A DNA stretch of 64,000 nt from an uncultured Cellvibrionales bacterium (GCA_913020115.1 CAJWBQ010000020.1:1-64000), one strand, 5' to 3'; shown: positions 45,494 through 54,462, counted from the first letter of the stretch. The notes: a model not told the origin generated them from the sequence alone. Made by a program: numbers and translations.

Positions 45494-46909
45494 TTACAGT
45501 TCAGCGTTCGGGCTTGATGTATCTTTGCCTGCGTCAATTGCACTGCTGTCTTCACTGTTGCGTTGGGCGGCGGGCTTGCGGCGCCGGCGCTTGCGCTTGG
45601 GTTTATCTTGCCCTTGCTCGTCGACTGAGGCGACTAACTTCTCTCGAGCTACCTCATTGGCGTCTTGATAGCGCGTCCACCAGTCTCCCAGGCCACCTAG
45701 ATTTTCACCCGATTGCTCGCGCAGCAAAACAAAGTCGTAGGCAGCGCGAAAGCGTGCGTGTTCAAAGCTGCTGAGCGCCCGATTGCCGCTGCGCTGAGGA
45801 AGACGCAATTGCAGGTCCCAGATCTCACGCATTGGAATTTGAAAGCGTTTGGGGATAGAGGTGTGCGCCAGCTGTTGGCGAATCACCGACTGTGCCGCTT
45901 GCTGCTGCAAGACAATTTCGGGTACTTTTTGGTTGCGCTTTTGTTGGCGCAGCACGGCAAGCTCGGCCTGCATGGGCGGCCAAAGTAGGGTGGCGTAGAT
46001 AAAGGCGGGCGTTACGCGCTGCTTGCTGCGTATGCGCTTATCGGTATTCACCATAGCCTGATTGATGAGTTCCTCGGCCTGTTGGTCACCGCCCGCTAAT
46101 ATGGCATCGGTGGCGGGGAACAAGTGGGCGAGCAACCCATAATCTCGCAAAAGATTGAAGGTGGCTGTGGCGGCGCCGGCCATAAACAACTTAAGTACTT
46201 CTTCAAACATTCTGGCTTCTGAAATGTTGCGCAGAAGGTGGGCTAAATCCGGAATGGGTTTGGCGGTTTTGGGCTCTATGTTAAAGCCAAGCTTGGCCGC
46301 AAACCGCACGGCGCGCAGCATGCGCACGGGGTCTTCTTGGTAGCGTGTGGCTGGGTCGCCAATCATGCAAATTAAACGCCGTTTAATGTCTCTGGTGCCG
46401 CCCACAAAGTCGTGAATGGCAAAACCTTCGGTGGTGTAATACAGGGCATTAATGGTGAAGTCTCGACGCACAGCGTCGGTTTCAAGGCTGCCGTATACAT
46501 TGTCGCGGGTAAGCATGCCGTGATCAGTTTGCTGGGCCTGCTTGGCGTGAGAGGCGTCTTCATGGCTGGCGCGGAAGGTTGTTACCTCGATAACTTCACG
46601 ACCGATGCGAACATGCACAATGCGGAAGCGACGACCGATAATGCGAGCGCCTCGAAATAGGCCTTTAATTTGCTCCGGGGTGGCGTCGGTGGCCACGTCA
46701 AAGTCTTTGGGGTGGCCATTCAGTAATAGGTCGCGTACGCCACCGCCCACGAGGTAGCCGGCAAAGTTGGCTTCGTGCAACACTTTCATGATTCTGATGG
46801 CGGCCGAGCTGATATTCTTGCGCGAAATATTGTGCTGTTCACGCGGGATAACTTGTCGTTTTACCGCGGTGCGGTTGGGAATGAGATTATTGAACAGCCG
46901 TTTCAGCAT
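45494..46909 (-). CDS. pcnB: Poly(A) polymerase I
   Basis: Adds 3' poly(A) tails that promote RNA decay, the counterpart of PNPase encoded 3 kb away. The nucleotidyltransferase core is 'GYLVGGGVRDLLLNGHPKDFDVATDATPEQ' (about residues 51-80), with the metal-binding D-x-D. 'RRDFTINALYY' and 'EDPVRMLRAVRFAAKLGF' are the RNA- and ATP-binding segments. The C-terminus is highly basic (KPKRKRRRRKP). The start at 46909 gives MLKRLF, as in Pseudomonas; GTG at 46924 is an alternative. The sRNA terminator lies 100 bp upstream. Confidence 0.95.
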   Translation of the reverse strand: MLKRLFNNLIPNRTAVKRQVIPREQHNISRKNISSAAIRIMKVLHEANFAGYLVGGGVRDLLLNGHPKDFDVATDATPEQIKGLFRGARIIGRRFRIVHVRIGREVIEVTTFRASHEDASHAKQAQQTDHGMLTRDNVYGSLETDAVRRDFTINALYYTTEGFAIHDFVGGTRDIKRRLICMIGDPATRYQEDPVRMLRAVRFAAKLGFNIEPKTAKPIPDLAHLLRNISEARMFEEVLKLFMAGAATATFNLLRDYGLLAHLFPATDAILAGGDQQAEELINQAMVNTDKRIRSKQRVTPAFIYATLLWPPMQAELAVLRQQKRNQKVPEIVLQQQAAQSVIRQQLAHTSIPKRFQIPMREIWDLQLRLPQRSGNRALSSFEHARFRAAYDFVLLREQSGENLGGLGDWWTRYQDANEVAREKLVASVDEQGQDKPKRKRRRRKPAAQRNSEDSSAIDAGKDTSSPNAEL

Positions 46910-47009
46910 AGAGTATGACTTCACTGGGTAAGAATATAGGTCGATAGACCGTGAAAGAGGCGCAGTTTAGCACGGTAGCGGCGTGGGGTAATAGGGCCTT
47001 GCAGATAGC
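46910..47009. other. Gap between the sRNA terminator and pcnB
   Basis: 100 bases that should contain the pcnB ribosome-binding site and, unless pcnB depends on readthrough, its promoter. No strong -35/-10 pair stands out. Confidence 0.4.
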
Positions 47010-47037
47010 AAAACGGGAAGGCTTTTGGCCTTCCCGT
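47009..47037 (-). terminator. Rho-independent terminator of the CrcZ-like sRNA
   Basis: On the minus strand ACGGGAAGGC, a five-base loop and GCCTTCCCGT, ending in TTTT. A perfect 10-bp stem and the 3' boundary of the sRNA. Confidence 0.88.
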
Positions 47038-47275
47038 CTAAGAATATTGTTGTTTTTATAAAACGGCGCTTCCTTGCCCATTGGTCATTTGCTTTACTGG
47101 CAAATCCTATCCAAGTTTTTTATTTGAGTCAGTTCGTTCACTTCTTTTTTATTATTGTTGTTTTCTATTTTTATTATTGTTTGTTGTTATTATTCTTTTT
47201 TGCGCATTTATTATTATTTGTTGTTGTTATTAGTCTGTTTCTTATTTGTTTTTATTATTTATTGTTTTTATTTTG
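47010..47275 (-). ncRNA. CrcZ-like Hfq/Crc-sequestering small RNA (predicted)
   Basis: About 266 nt from a sigma-54 promoter (start near 47275) to an intrinsic terminator. On the minus strand the RNA is extremely A-rich and carries repeated AANAANAA motifs in five clusters, at about 47243-47266, 47207-47232, 47168-47195, 47148-47164 and 47045-47055 (examples AACAACAA, AATAATAA, AACAATAA). In Pseudomonas, CrcZ has several such CA motifs, which bind Hfq with Crc and relieve catabolite repression. It is transcribed by RpoN and CbrB from a gene between cbrB and pcnB. Position, strand, promoter class and motif content all agree here; the primary sequence and shorter length differ as expected. Crc and Hfq are not encoded in the window. 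The family name is inferred. Confidence 0.78.
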
Positions 47276-47285
47276 TGTGCATTAA

Positions 47286-47301
47286 AGCATTTCGTATGCC
47301 A
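47286..47301 (-). promoter_or_regulatory. Sigma-54 (RpoN) promoter of the CrcZ-like sRNA
   Basis: Minus strand TGGCAT-ACGAA-ATGCT, against consensus TGGCAC-N5-TTGCW. The invariant GG and GC are exactly 10 bases apart. It predicts a start near 47275, just ahead of the A-rich region. Confidence 0.8.
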
Positions 47302-47320
47302 ACTATAAAAAATTGATTTA

Positions 47321-47333
47321 AATCAATGGCTTG
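47321..47333 (+). promoter_or_regulatory. IHF site between enhancer and sigma-54 promoter
   Basis: AATCAATGGCTTG matches WATCAANNNNTTR at every defined position. It lies between the putative activator site and the -24/-12 promoter, where IHF bends DNA so that an activator can reach sigma-54 polymerase. Pseudomonas crcZ is reported to need IHF. Confidence 0.7.
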
Positions 47334-47397
47334 TAAATATATCGGCTTTATTCCTCTCAGTCGATGAACTAAAGCCGTTACCGTTGGTCTCGAATCA

Positions 47398-47423
47398 TGT
47401 TACGAATTAGGAAAAGAGTAACA
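47398..47423. promoter_or_regulatory. Putative CbrB enhancer (UAS) palindrome
   Basis: TGTTAC, 14 bases, GTAACA, centred about 135 bp upstream of the predicted sRNA start. I recall the Pseudomonas CbrB recognition sequence as a palindrome with similar half-sites, but exact spacing needs checking. The activator gene cbrB is 2.5 kb away. Confidence 0.6.
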
Positions 47424-47426
47424 AGT

Positions 47427-47442
47427 TGTGACACCGGTCACA
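47427..47442. promoter_or_regulatory. CRP/Vfr-like palindrome beside the enhancer
   Basis: TGTGAC-ACCG-GTCACA is fully symmetrical and contains the CRP core TGTGA-N6-TCACA. It sits 3 bp from the TGTTAC/GTAACA palindrome, about 160 bp upstream of the sRNA start. It could be a CRP/Vfr-type site or a second activator site. Confidence 0.45.
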
Positions 47443-47581
47443 GAGGCAGTGTGCGGGAGTAGCTTGAAATTGGCTTGCTTAAGGGTGGAATGCTCCCGTG
47501 ATCGCAATTTACTGAGTAAACAGGCAAGTCTTCCGCCGCTTGTCGTTGGCGAGGCAATTGGCTCGTTGAATTAAGCGCTAC

Positions 47582-49105
47582 TTATGTCAGCAACTCAGCT
47601 AAGGCCTTAATACCTGCAGTGCGCTCTTGTGTCGTGGTATTGGCAAAACCCAGAACTAAGCCCTTTTGTTGTGCTTCAAGGTGGTAATAAGCGCTCAGTG
47701 GAGCGTTGCCATACCCTTTCTGGGTGAATTCTCGAGAGAGCTGTTTGTCATCCCTAGTTTGATCTGTAAACGCCAGCGCTAGGTGCATGCCGGCACTGCG
47801 TGCAATAGGCGTCATTAGCCCAGTCAGGTATTGCTCACTCAGCTCCCGCATATGTTCCCACTTTTGCTGATAAAGGTGACGCATCCGACGTAGGTGGCGA
47901 ACAAAATGCCCCTCTTCCACAAAGTCGGCCACGACAGCCTGAGTCAATAGAGGGGTTTCACCGCTGTTGAAATCTTTGGCTTGGCTGAACGCGCCAGCTA
48001 AATGTTTGGGTACTACCAGATAGCCCACACGCACCCCTGGCATCAGAGTTTTGCTGAAACTGCCCATATAGATCACTGGAGTCTGCTCAGCCATGCCAGC
48101 AATAGCGGCAATGGGTTGACTGTAGTAATGAAATTCACTGTCGTAGTCATCCTCTAATATCCAGCATTGCTGCTGTTCAGCCCAGTCGAGCAAGGCCAGA
48201 CGATCGGCCGCAGGTAGAATGCCGCCCATGGGATATTGATGAGTTGGAGTGCAGTAAAGAATAGATGCTGGGCGGTCTGCTCCAGGCACTAAAGGCGGCG
48301 ATGTTAAATTTGCCGTATCTAAACCGTTAGTGCCCAGTGTTAGTGGGTGTAAGCGAGCCCCCGCAGACGCGAAGGCCTTGCGCGCGCCCAAGTAGCCGGG
48401 TTCTTCTATCAGGGCGGTATCGCCAGGGTTGAGCAATACCTGTGCTGCCAGCGTCAGCGCCTGTTGAGCGCCTTGGGTGATGATGATTTGCGAGGCAGCG
48501 CAGCGCAGACCCCGGCTGCTATTAAGGTAGGTCGCCAATGTTTCTCGTAAGGGTAAATAGCCCTGGGGGCAGTGGTAGCCCATTAGGCTTCGTCTATCGC
48601 TGTGGCGGCGAAGCAGTTGCTGCCAAATCTTGTGCGGGAAAGCGCGGGTGTCGGGCAGCCCAAGAGTAAAGGGAAGGTTGGCATTGACGTCAGTGGCATC
48701 GGACGACTGGGCCAGCTCCTGGAGCTTGCGGCCATAACTGGAAGTTGGGGGCCAGTGCTGCAAGTTGCGCTGATATTCTCGGTTTAAGGCTAGATCTTTC
48801 TGGGGAAGATGGTCGCAGACAAATACTCCGCTGCCGGTACGGCTTTGTAAATACCCCTGGGCGCGCAGTTGATCTAGCGCTGTGTTTACGGTATTGCGAC
48901 TGATCTTTAAATCTACGGCCAATTGGCGGGATGCGGGTAATTGGCTGCCAGCTGCAAGTTGCTGCATGAGTATGCGCTGCCGCAAGGCCTCAGCAAGTTG
49001 CTGGGCTAGACCTTGCGGCAATGAGCGGTTTAAGAAAATATCACGGAGGTTCAATTGGTACTCCAACTTTGTAAAAACTGGATCTTTTCGTGGTGCCAAT
49101 AGCAT
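47582..49105 (-). CDS. MocR/PdxR-type regulator (GntR wHTH fused to aminotransferase-like domain)
   Basis: A 507-residue transcription factor. The N-terminal GntR winged helix is at about 28-95 ('QLPASRQLAVDLKISRNTVNTALDQLRAQGYLQSRTGSGVFV'). The C-terminal fold-type I aminotransferase domain includes 'ITQGAQQALTLAAQVLLNPGD', 'EDDYDSEFHY' and the PLP-lysine region 'YMGSFSKTLMPGVRVGYLVVP'. Such proteins usually sense PLP. It is divergent from a PNPOx-like flavoprotein gene across 74 bp, the standard regulator-target arrangement. ATG 49105 is preferred to an in-frame TTG four codons upstream. In Pseudomonas nothing of this kind separates cbrB from crcZ. Confidence 0.93.
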   Translation of the reverse strand: MLLAPRKDPVFTKLEYQLNLRDIFLNRSLPQGLAQQLAEALRQRILMQQLAAGSQLPASRQLAVDLKISRNTVNTALDQLRAQGYLQSRTGSGVFVCDHLPQKDLALNREYQRNLQHWPPTSSYGRKLQELAQSSDATDVNANLPFTLGLPDTRAFPHKIWQQLLRRHSDRRSLMGYHCPQGYLPLRETLATYLNSSRGLRCAASQIIITQGAQQALTLAAQVLLNPGDTALIEEPGYLGARKAFASAGARLHPLTLGTNGLDTANLTSPPLVPGADRPASILYCTPTHQYPMGGILPAADRLALLDWAEQQQCWILEDDYDSEFHYYSQPIAAIAGMAEQTPVIYMGSFSKTLMPGVRVGYLVVPKHLAGAFSQAKDFNSGETPLLTQAVVADFVEEGHFVRHLRRMRHLYQQKWEHMRELSEQYLTGLMTPIARSAGMHLALAFTDQTRDDKQLSREFTQKGYGNAPLSAYYHLEAQQKGLVLGFANTTTQERTAGIKALAELLT

Positions 49106-49179
49106 AGGACAATTCAATACTGATGTGTAGCTTTTGGCGCCATCTGCGAATTAATTTAACAGGCTATTGGAAAGTACTC

Positions 49180-49833
49180 ATGGAAACCTCTGTAGAAAAC
49201 TTATTGGAAAACAACACTGAGCAAGTAGAGTTCAGACCTTCTGAAAAAGGCCGAGTTAAGCGCGGCCGCAAGCTCGCCACTTACAATAAAGTTGATATAT
49301 TCAAGTTGATCGACGAGCTTAAGTTCGGTCACATGGGTTTCGTGAGCGAGGGTCAAGCCATTGTTATTCCTATGACTTTTTGGCGTGTTGGGGAGGACCT
49401 GTATTTTCATACATTGAACAAATCTAGGCTGGATAAACTCGTTCAATCGGGCGCTGAAATATGTGTCTCCTTTGCCGAGACCTCTGAATGGGTGCTGTCA
49501 AAATCGGCCTACCATACAAGCGTGAATTACCGCTCTGCAGTGGTTTTCTGTGCCGGTAGCCGTGTGGAATCTCAGGAAGATTTTAATCAGTCCTTTAAAA
49601 GTATTATTGACGATATCGAGCCGGGTCGCTGGAATCATATTCGTCCGCCCAGTGTAAAAGAGCGCAAAGCTACGGCACTATTGAAGCTTACGATCATAGA
49701 GGGCTCTTATAAATGCCGCTCGGGTGGCCCAAATGAGGAAGTGGAAGATTTAGATCTACCGGTATGGAACGGTACCGTGCCTATCGACCGCGAAAGTCGA
49801 AAGGCTGGGGTTTGCCCTTTTCACCGAGAGTAA
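49180..49833 (+). CDS. Pyridoxamine 5'-phosphate oxidase-family (NimA-like) flavoprotein
   Basis: A split-barrel FMN-binding protein of 217 residues. The family pattern is clear: 'RVKRGRKLATYNKVDIFKLIDELKFGHMGFVSEGQAIVIPMTFWRVGEDLYFHTLNKSRLDKLVQSG' corresponds to the Pyridox_ox_2/NimA group rather than to PdxH itself. An N-terminal acidic ~25 residues and a C-terminal Cys-Pro-Phe tail lie outside the domain. ATG 49180 is preferred; the frame extends 19 codons towards the MocR gene. Presumed target of the divergent MocR regulator. The substrate is not known. Confidence 0.88.
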   Translation: METSVENLLENNTEQVEFRPSEKGRVKRGRKLATYNKVDIFKLIDELKFGHMGFVSEGQAIVIPMTFWRVGEDLYFHTLNKSRLDKLVQSGAEICVSFAETSEWVLSKSAYHTSVNYRSAVVFCAGSRVESQEDFNQSFKSIIDDIEPGRWNHIRPPSVKERKATALLKLTIIEGSYKCRSGGPNEEVEDLDLPVWNGTVPIDRESRKAGVCPFHRE

Positions 49834-49873
49834 CTTTGGCTGAAAGGGCCTTGATAGGGGATCTGAAAGAAGC

Positions 49874-51277
49874 TTATTTAATTGCCGCTAAAGTCGACTT
49901 TTTGCGGGGGATACCTAGGCGCTGTCGACGCTCCCAGAGGCACTTGCGGCTTACGCCGAGCTTGCGGGCGAGTTCGGTCTCGCTCATGGTGTCTTGGTGC
50001 TCCAGCACAAAGCGCTGGAAGTAATCTTCTAAAGATAGGTCTTCTGCGGGGTCAATATTGTTGTTGATGATCATGTGGGAGGGTTTGAGATTGTCGGCTT
50101 GATCGTTGTCTATATCAATTCTTACTAGGTCTAAATCGATGGCCAGCAGGTCGTGGCTAATTTCTTTATCGTCTTCACAGAGAATGACTGCGCGTTGAAT
50201 GGCGTTCTCCATCTCACGTACGTTGCCAGGCCAAGTGTAGGTAGTAATAGCTTGAACGGCCTCTGGGCTGAGTTTGAGTGAGGGACGCTTGAGCTGGGAG
50301 CAGAATTTTTCGAGTAGAGATTCAGCGATGGCAATAATGTCTTTGCCGCGCTCTCTCAGTGCGGGTAGAGAGAGCTGTAATACATTAATTCGATAATAGA
50401 GGTCTTGTCTGAATTTACCCTCTTCGGAAAGTCTGCGTAAGTCTCGGTGGGTGGCAGCCACTAAGCGAACATCTACTTTGCGGGACTCTACAGAGCCTAT
50501 GGGCCGCACTTCACCTTCCTGTAGAACTCGAAGTAAGCGAGCTTGCGCTTCGAGAGGGAGTTCGCCAATTTCGTCGAGAAATAAGGTGCCTCCGTCAGCG
50601 GCCGCTACTAAGCCTTCTCGGGTGCTGGCCGCGCCAGTGAAGGCCCCTTTTTCGTGACCAAATAGTTCTGATTCAATCAGGGTGTCGGGAATAGCGGCGC
50701 AGTTCACCGAAATCATAGGTTTGCTTGAGCGCTTGCTTTCTTCGTGCAGTGCTTTGGCTACCAGCTCTTTACCTGTGCCTGTTTCCCCGTGAATCAGTAC
50801 GGTGGCGGTAGTAGGGGCAACCTTGTGAATGCGGTTATAGAGGTCTTTCATGACGGCGCTGTTGCCAATCATGCCAGCGACGGCGTGGCTGGTGGTTTTC
50901 GATTTCTTGTTTAGGCGCGCAGCATCGTTGGCTTTGCCAATGACCCGTTTTACGGCGGCAATCATTTCGTCATGATCGAAGGGTTTAGCGATGTAGTCCA
51001 CGGCTCCCATGCGCATTGAGTCGACCGCTGAGCGCAGGCTGGCATAACTGGTCATTATCAATACAGGAATGTCGCCAGCGAGCTTAATAAGGTCGGTGCC
51101 AGGAGCGCCGGGCAGGCGTAAATCACTGATAATCAGGTTGTGGTCAGTGAGCGTGAACTTGCTTGTCGCCTCTTTGATAGAGGCTGCTTCGTTCACAATA
51201 TATTTGTTTCGCTCAAGTAATTTACGCAAGGCACTGCGAATAATAGCTTCGTCTTCAACAATCAGAATTTTGCTCAT
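49874..51277 (-). CDS. cbrB: Sigma-54-dependent response regulator CbrB
   Basis: An NtrC-type activator of 467 residues. The receiver has its phosphoacceptor at about Asp52 ('IISDLRLPG') and Lys98 ('YIAKPF'). The AAA+ domain has Walker A GETGTGK (164-170), the sigma-54-contacting GAFTGA (211-216) and Walker B 'TLFLDEIGEL'. A C-terminal Fis-type HTH follows ('TELARKLGVSRKCLWERRQRLGIP'). It follows cbrA by 43 bp, and gluQ, dksA and pcnB are nearby as in Pseudomonas, which identifies it as CbrB rather than NtrC. In Pseudomonas CbrAB controls carbon/nitrogen balance by driving CrcZ. A matching sRNA promoter is at 47286-47423. ATG 51277 gives MSKILIVEDE; the longer frame overlaps cbrA. Confidence 0.93.
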   Translation of the reverse strand: MSKILIVEDEAIIRSALRKLLERNKYIVNEAASIKEATSKFTLTDHNLIISDLRLPGAPGTDLIKLAGDIPVLIMTSYASLRSAVDSMRMGAVDYIAKPFDHDEMIAAVKRVIGKANDAARLNKKSKTTSHAVAGMIGNSAVMKDLYNRIHKVAPTTATVLIHGETGTGKELVAKALHEESKRSSKPMISVNCAAIPDTLIESELFGHEKGAFTGAASTREGLVAAADGGTLFLDEIGELPLEAQARLLRVLQEGEVRPIGSVESRKVDVRLVAATHRDLRRLSEEGKFRQDLYYRINVLQLSLPALRERGKDIIAIAESLLEKFCSQLKRPSLKLSPEAVQAITTYTWPGNVREMENAIQRAVILCEDDKEISHDLLAIDLDLVRIDIDNDQADNLKPSHMIINNNIDPAEDLSLEDYFQRFVLEHQDTMSETELARKLGVSRKCLWERRQRLGIPRKKSTLAAIK

Positions 51278-51320
51278 AACACCGGATTCAAACATGATTA
51301 GAGTAAAAAGGTAACGCGGT

Positions 51321-54296
51321 TCACGTAGTTGTACCACGCTCACGTTCAGTTGCAAGCTGGCGAGGCAAAATAATGTCGAATTTCGCGCCTCGTTGCTTAA
51401 TTTTGTCCACTGGGCTCTCGATGCTCAGATGCCCGTTGTGGTCTTCAATAATGCTGTAAACCATGGCCAGCCCTAGGCCTGTGCCCTCACCAGGGTCTTT
51501 TGTGGTGAAAAATGGCTCCAGGATACGTTCTTGCAGCTCTTCGCTAATACCCTCACCTTCGTCGATAACACTGATAGTTACATGATTTTCGTCTGTGTTA
51601 CTGGTGAGATAAATTGTGCTGTCTGCAGGGCTGGCGTCTCGGGCGTTCGACAATAAATTGATAAACACTTGAATGAGGCGTTGTGTGTCACCGGGCACGA
51701 TGGCATCGGCATCAATTTCGTTACTGAAAGCTACATCGTGCTTATCAAGTTGCAGTGAGAGTAGGTGTATCGCTTCATTGGCGCAGGTGGCTAAGTCCAG
51801 CATTTGAAAATCGTCTGGTCGCTGCTGGCCGCTGTGAGAAAAGCTCACTAAGGAGTGAACAATGCGGCTGACACGTTCGGTTTGGCTAAGAATCTGCGCC
51901 GCCGTATCGAGTATCTCGGGGTTGTCTGTCTCGTATTTCAGGTTTTGCACTAGGCAGGCTATACCGGTGATGGGGTTGCCAATTTCGTGAGCAACTCCGG
52001 CGGCCAGTCGGCCAACGGATGCCAACCTTTCGCTGTGCACAAGCTCGCGTTCCAGCAGCTGGGTTTCAGTGACGTCCTCCAGCAGTATTACTTGGCCCGA
52101 GGTGATAGTGGCGTGGCCTTCAATATTGGCTTTGTGCAGGCTAACCCAATGTGGACGTTCATTAAGTGTGATTTCACAATTGTGCGAGTGGGCTTGATCA
52201 TCGTGGCTGAATTCACCAATCAAGCTCTGCCATGGTTGCGGCAAACTTCCTAGGTGTGAGCCCGTCACCTCTTCGCTGGGAATGCCTGTGAGTTGATGCA
52301 TGGCGCGGTTCCACATTAACACCTCTAAGTCTTGACCTAGAGAGCAGGCCGCCATCGGCAGTTCTTCTAAAGTCTTGCGGTGGTAAAGGCGTAAATTGTT
52401 GAGTTCAGCCGCCATGCCGGTAAGGTGATTGCGGTATTGTGCTAGGCGGTTTTCGATAAAGTTAATGTCGGTGGTGCCAGATGCTTCCGGCAACTTGAAA
52501 GGAATATATTGGTCAACAATTTCACTGGCAATGGCGACACCCATCAGGCCTGCAAGGTTCGCTTCAATTTGATCTCGTAGACGTCGCAGGGCATAGGGGC
52601 GCCGCTCATTGTTACCGAGGTTTAAATCTTTCAGTGCGCGATTCACCTCAGTCTTGGCGCTGGTTTCACCTAGTGGGTTCTCTAGGCGTTGTTTAAATTC
52701 TTTTGCGGAGTGAACGTCTAGTACTAGGCGCATGGGCTGGCTGAGCTCATCTTCGCCGCATAGGTCGGCGCTGTAGCGCTCTTCGTCTGATTGATCGCTG
52801 AGTAGTGAAACCACGGCAAAAGTCACCGTATTCAAGCCGAGTGATAACAGCGTGATCAAATTCCAGTGTTCGTGGCCTACGGGAATTACAAGCCCCAATG
52901 AGGGCAGGGCAAGGGCATTATTACCGCTGATCGCGGGCAGCAGTAGGCCGATGGCCCAGATGGCGCCACCAACATTGAGGCCCGCCATAAGGCCTCGGCG
53001 ATTGGCTTGAGGCCAATAGGCTACTGCAAAAATGCCAGGTAAAAATTGTAAGGTGCCAATAAAGGCCATCAAGGCCAGGTTGGTGAGGCCGTACTTGCCG
53101 CCCAGCAACTGGTAAAAACTGTAGCCGGCGGCAAAGATTAAAATAATGAGTATTCGGCGCAGTAAAACCAAATGACTGTATAGGTCGGGTTTTAAGCGCA
53201 GTCCAGCGAAGGGCAATAACCAGTGATTCAGTAGCATTGTGCTCATTGCCAAAGCTGTGGCCACTAAGGCGCCAGTAGCGGCAGAAAGACCGCCTACAAA
53301 AGCAAGAATCGTGAGGGTTGGCGAATTCAGCGCCATTGGAATACCGAGTGTGAAATATTGTGTGGGTAGCGCAATATTCAGTTCAAAGCCCGCCCAGAGG
53401 ATGGGGAAAAGGGGCAGTGCCATTAACAGTAAAAATAGCGGAAAAGCCCAGCTTGCCGTGTGAGTTGATTCGCCGATAGGGTTTTCTACCACGCTCATAT
53501 GAAAGATGTGGGGCATGGCGACTGCGGTCGCAATGAAGACCAATAGTAATGTATGTGACGAGCGATCTTCCGATGCGCTGTAAAGTTGCTCAATTCGTTC
53601 GGGGTTGTTCGCCAACCACAGGTCTAGGCCGTCCAAACCGTCAAACACCCCATACACGGCTAGCAGGCCAATAGCGCAGAAAGCGCAAAGCTTAATTAGC
53701 GACTCAAATGCCATAGCCGTAATTAGGCCTCGGTGCTTTTCGCGATTGGAGCCAAATAGAATGGTAAAAATAGCCAGTACAGCGCAATACAATAAGGCCA
53801 TCACCTCTTTGAAAGTGAAGCCAATATCGCTAAGTGGCAAGTTAGGTTTACTGCTCAGAGTCAAAATATGCAGGGTATCTGCCACCGCCTGAATTTGCAG
53901 TGCGAGTAAGGGCAGTAAAGCCAAAAACATGAGTAGTGTCACCAAGCTGCCCGCTGCTTGGCTGTGATAGCGAAACACGAGAAGGTCGGCCAGCGAAGAG
54001 ATTTGATAACGTTTCGCTAATTCTACTAAGGGTGCCAGCGCTACCGGGGCAAATAGGAAGAGTGCTCCTGTGCCTAAATAATAAGCCAACGCTCCGTAAC
54101 CGTGTTGATTGGCAAGCTCAATCACACCATAAAACGACCAGGCGCTGGCAAAAACGCCCAGTGATAAGATATACGTGGCTGGGTGCCTCACTACTGCGTC
54201 GGGAATCCAGCCTTTGTCTGTACTGAAGGCAACCCCAAACATCACGAGCAGATACAGGATACAAATAAGTGCTATTTGGCCTAACTCAAAGCTCAT
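51321..54296 (-). CDS. cbrA: Sensor histidine kinase CbrA (SSS-family transporter fused to kinase)
   Basis: 991 residues, the CbrA length. The N-terminal half (about 1-500) is a sodium/solute-symporter domain with 12-13 membrane segments; in Pseudomonas this part has been linked to histidine uptake. After a cytoplasmic linker, a PAS domain (about 640-735, '[28 protein letters not shown]') precedes the HisKA dimer with phosphoacceptor His770 ('[12 protein letters not shown]') and the ATPase domain ('[12 protein letters not shown]', 'DEGEGISEE', 'GTGLGLAMV'). It overlaps cbrX by 11 bases upstream and precedes cbrB by 43 bp. The signal sensed is not established. Confidence 0.94.
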   Translation of the reverse strand: MSFELGQIALICILYLLVMFGVAFSTDKGWIPDAVVRHPATYILSLGVFASAWSFYGVIELANQHGYGALAYYLGTGALFLFAPVALAPLVELAKRYQISSLADLLVFRYHSQAAGSLVTLLMFLALLPLLALQIQAVADTLHILTLSSKPNLPLSDIGFTFKEVMALLYCAVLAIFTILFGSNREKHRGLITAMAFESLIKLCAFCAIGLLAVYGVFDGLDGLDLWLANNPERIEQLYSASEDRSSHTLLLVFIATAVAMPHIFHMSVVENPIGESTHTASWAFPLFLLLMALPLFPILWAGFELNIALPTQYFTLGIPMALNSPTLTILAFVGGLSAATGALVATALAMSTMLLNHWLLPFAGLRLKPDLYSHLVLLRRILIILIFAAGYSFYQLLGGKYGLTNLALMAFIGTLQFLPGIFAVAYWPQANRRGLMAGLNVGGAIWAIGLLLPAISGNNALALPSLGLVIPVGHEHWNLITLLSLGLNTVTFAVVSLLSDQSDEERYSADLCGEDELSQPMRLVLDVHSAKEFKQRLENPLGETSAKTEVNRALKDLNLGNNERRPYALRRLRDQIEANLAGLMGVAIASEIVDQYIPFKLPEASGTTDINFIENRLAQYRNHLTGMAAELNNLRLYHRKTLEELPMAACSLGQDLEVLMWNRAMHQLTGIPSEEVTGSHLGSLPQPWQSLIGEFSHDDQAHSHNCEITLNERPHWVSLHKANIEGHATITSGQVILLEDVTETQLLERELVHSERLASVGRLAAGVAHEIGNPITGIACLVQNLKYETDNPEILDTAAQILSQTERVSRIVHSLVSFSHSGQQRPDDFQMLDLATCANEAIHLLSLQLDKHDVAFSNEIDADAIVPGDTQRLIQVFINLLSNARDASPADSTIYLTSNTDENHVTISVIDEGEGISEELQERILEPFFTTKDPGEGTGLGLAMVYSIIEDHNGHLSIESPVDKIKQRGAKFDIILPRQLATERERGTTT

Positions 54297-54462
54297 GTTT
54301 TTTTCGGCGCCCAGAGATTAAAAAAGCCAGCACAATGACGATTGCCCAAACTAAATAGGGCCTGTACCAAGATCCATAAGGGTTGAGAATCCAGCTGAGT
54401 AGTGTTGGCGAGAAAACATAAGCCATAACCAGCAGCAAAATGATCGAACGTTGATTATTCAT
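54286..54462 (-). CDS. cbrX: CbrX-like small membrane protein
   Basis: A 58-residue protein with one long or two short hydrophobic segments ('IILLLVMAYVFSPTLLSWIL' and 'YLVWAIVIVLAFLIS') and a basic C-terminus. It begins inside the end of gluQ (8-base overlap) and ends inside cbrA (11-base overlap), matching the small cbrX ORF described upstream of cbrA in Pseudomonas putida, where translation is coupled. The role of the peptide itself is unclear. ATG 54462 is chosen because the upstream 12 codons in frame lie within gluQ. Confidence 0.8.
   Translation of the reverse strand: MNNQRSIILLLVMAYVFSPTLLSWILNPYGSWYRPYLVWAIVIVLAFLISGRRKKHEL

Noticed and set aside
47025-47285. 86-residue hydrophobic open frame on the plus strand
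   Set aside because: It is an artefact of the T-rich complement of the A-rich sRNA (strings of Phe, Leu, Tyr, Val), has no ribosome-binding site, and runs through the sRNA terminator.
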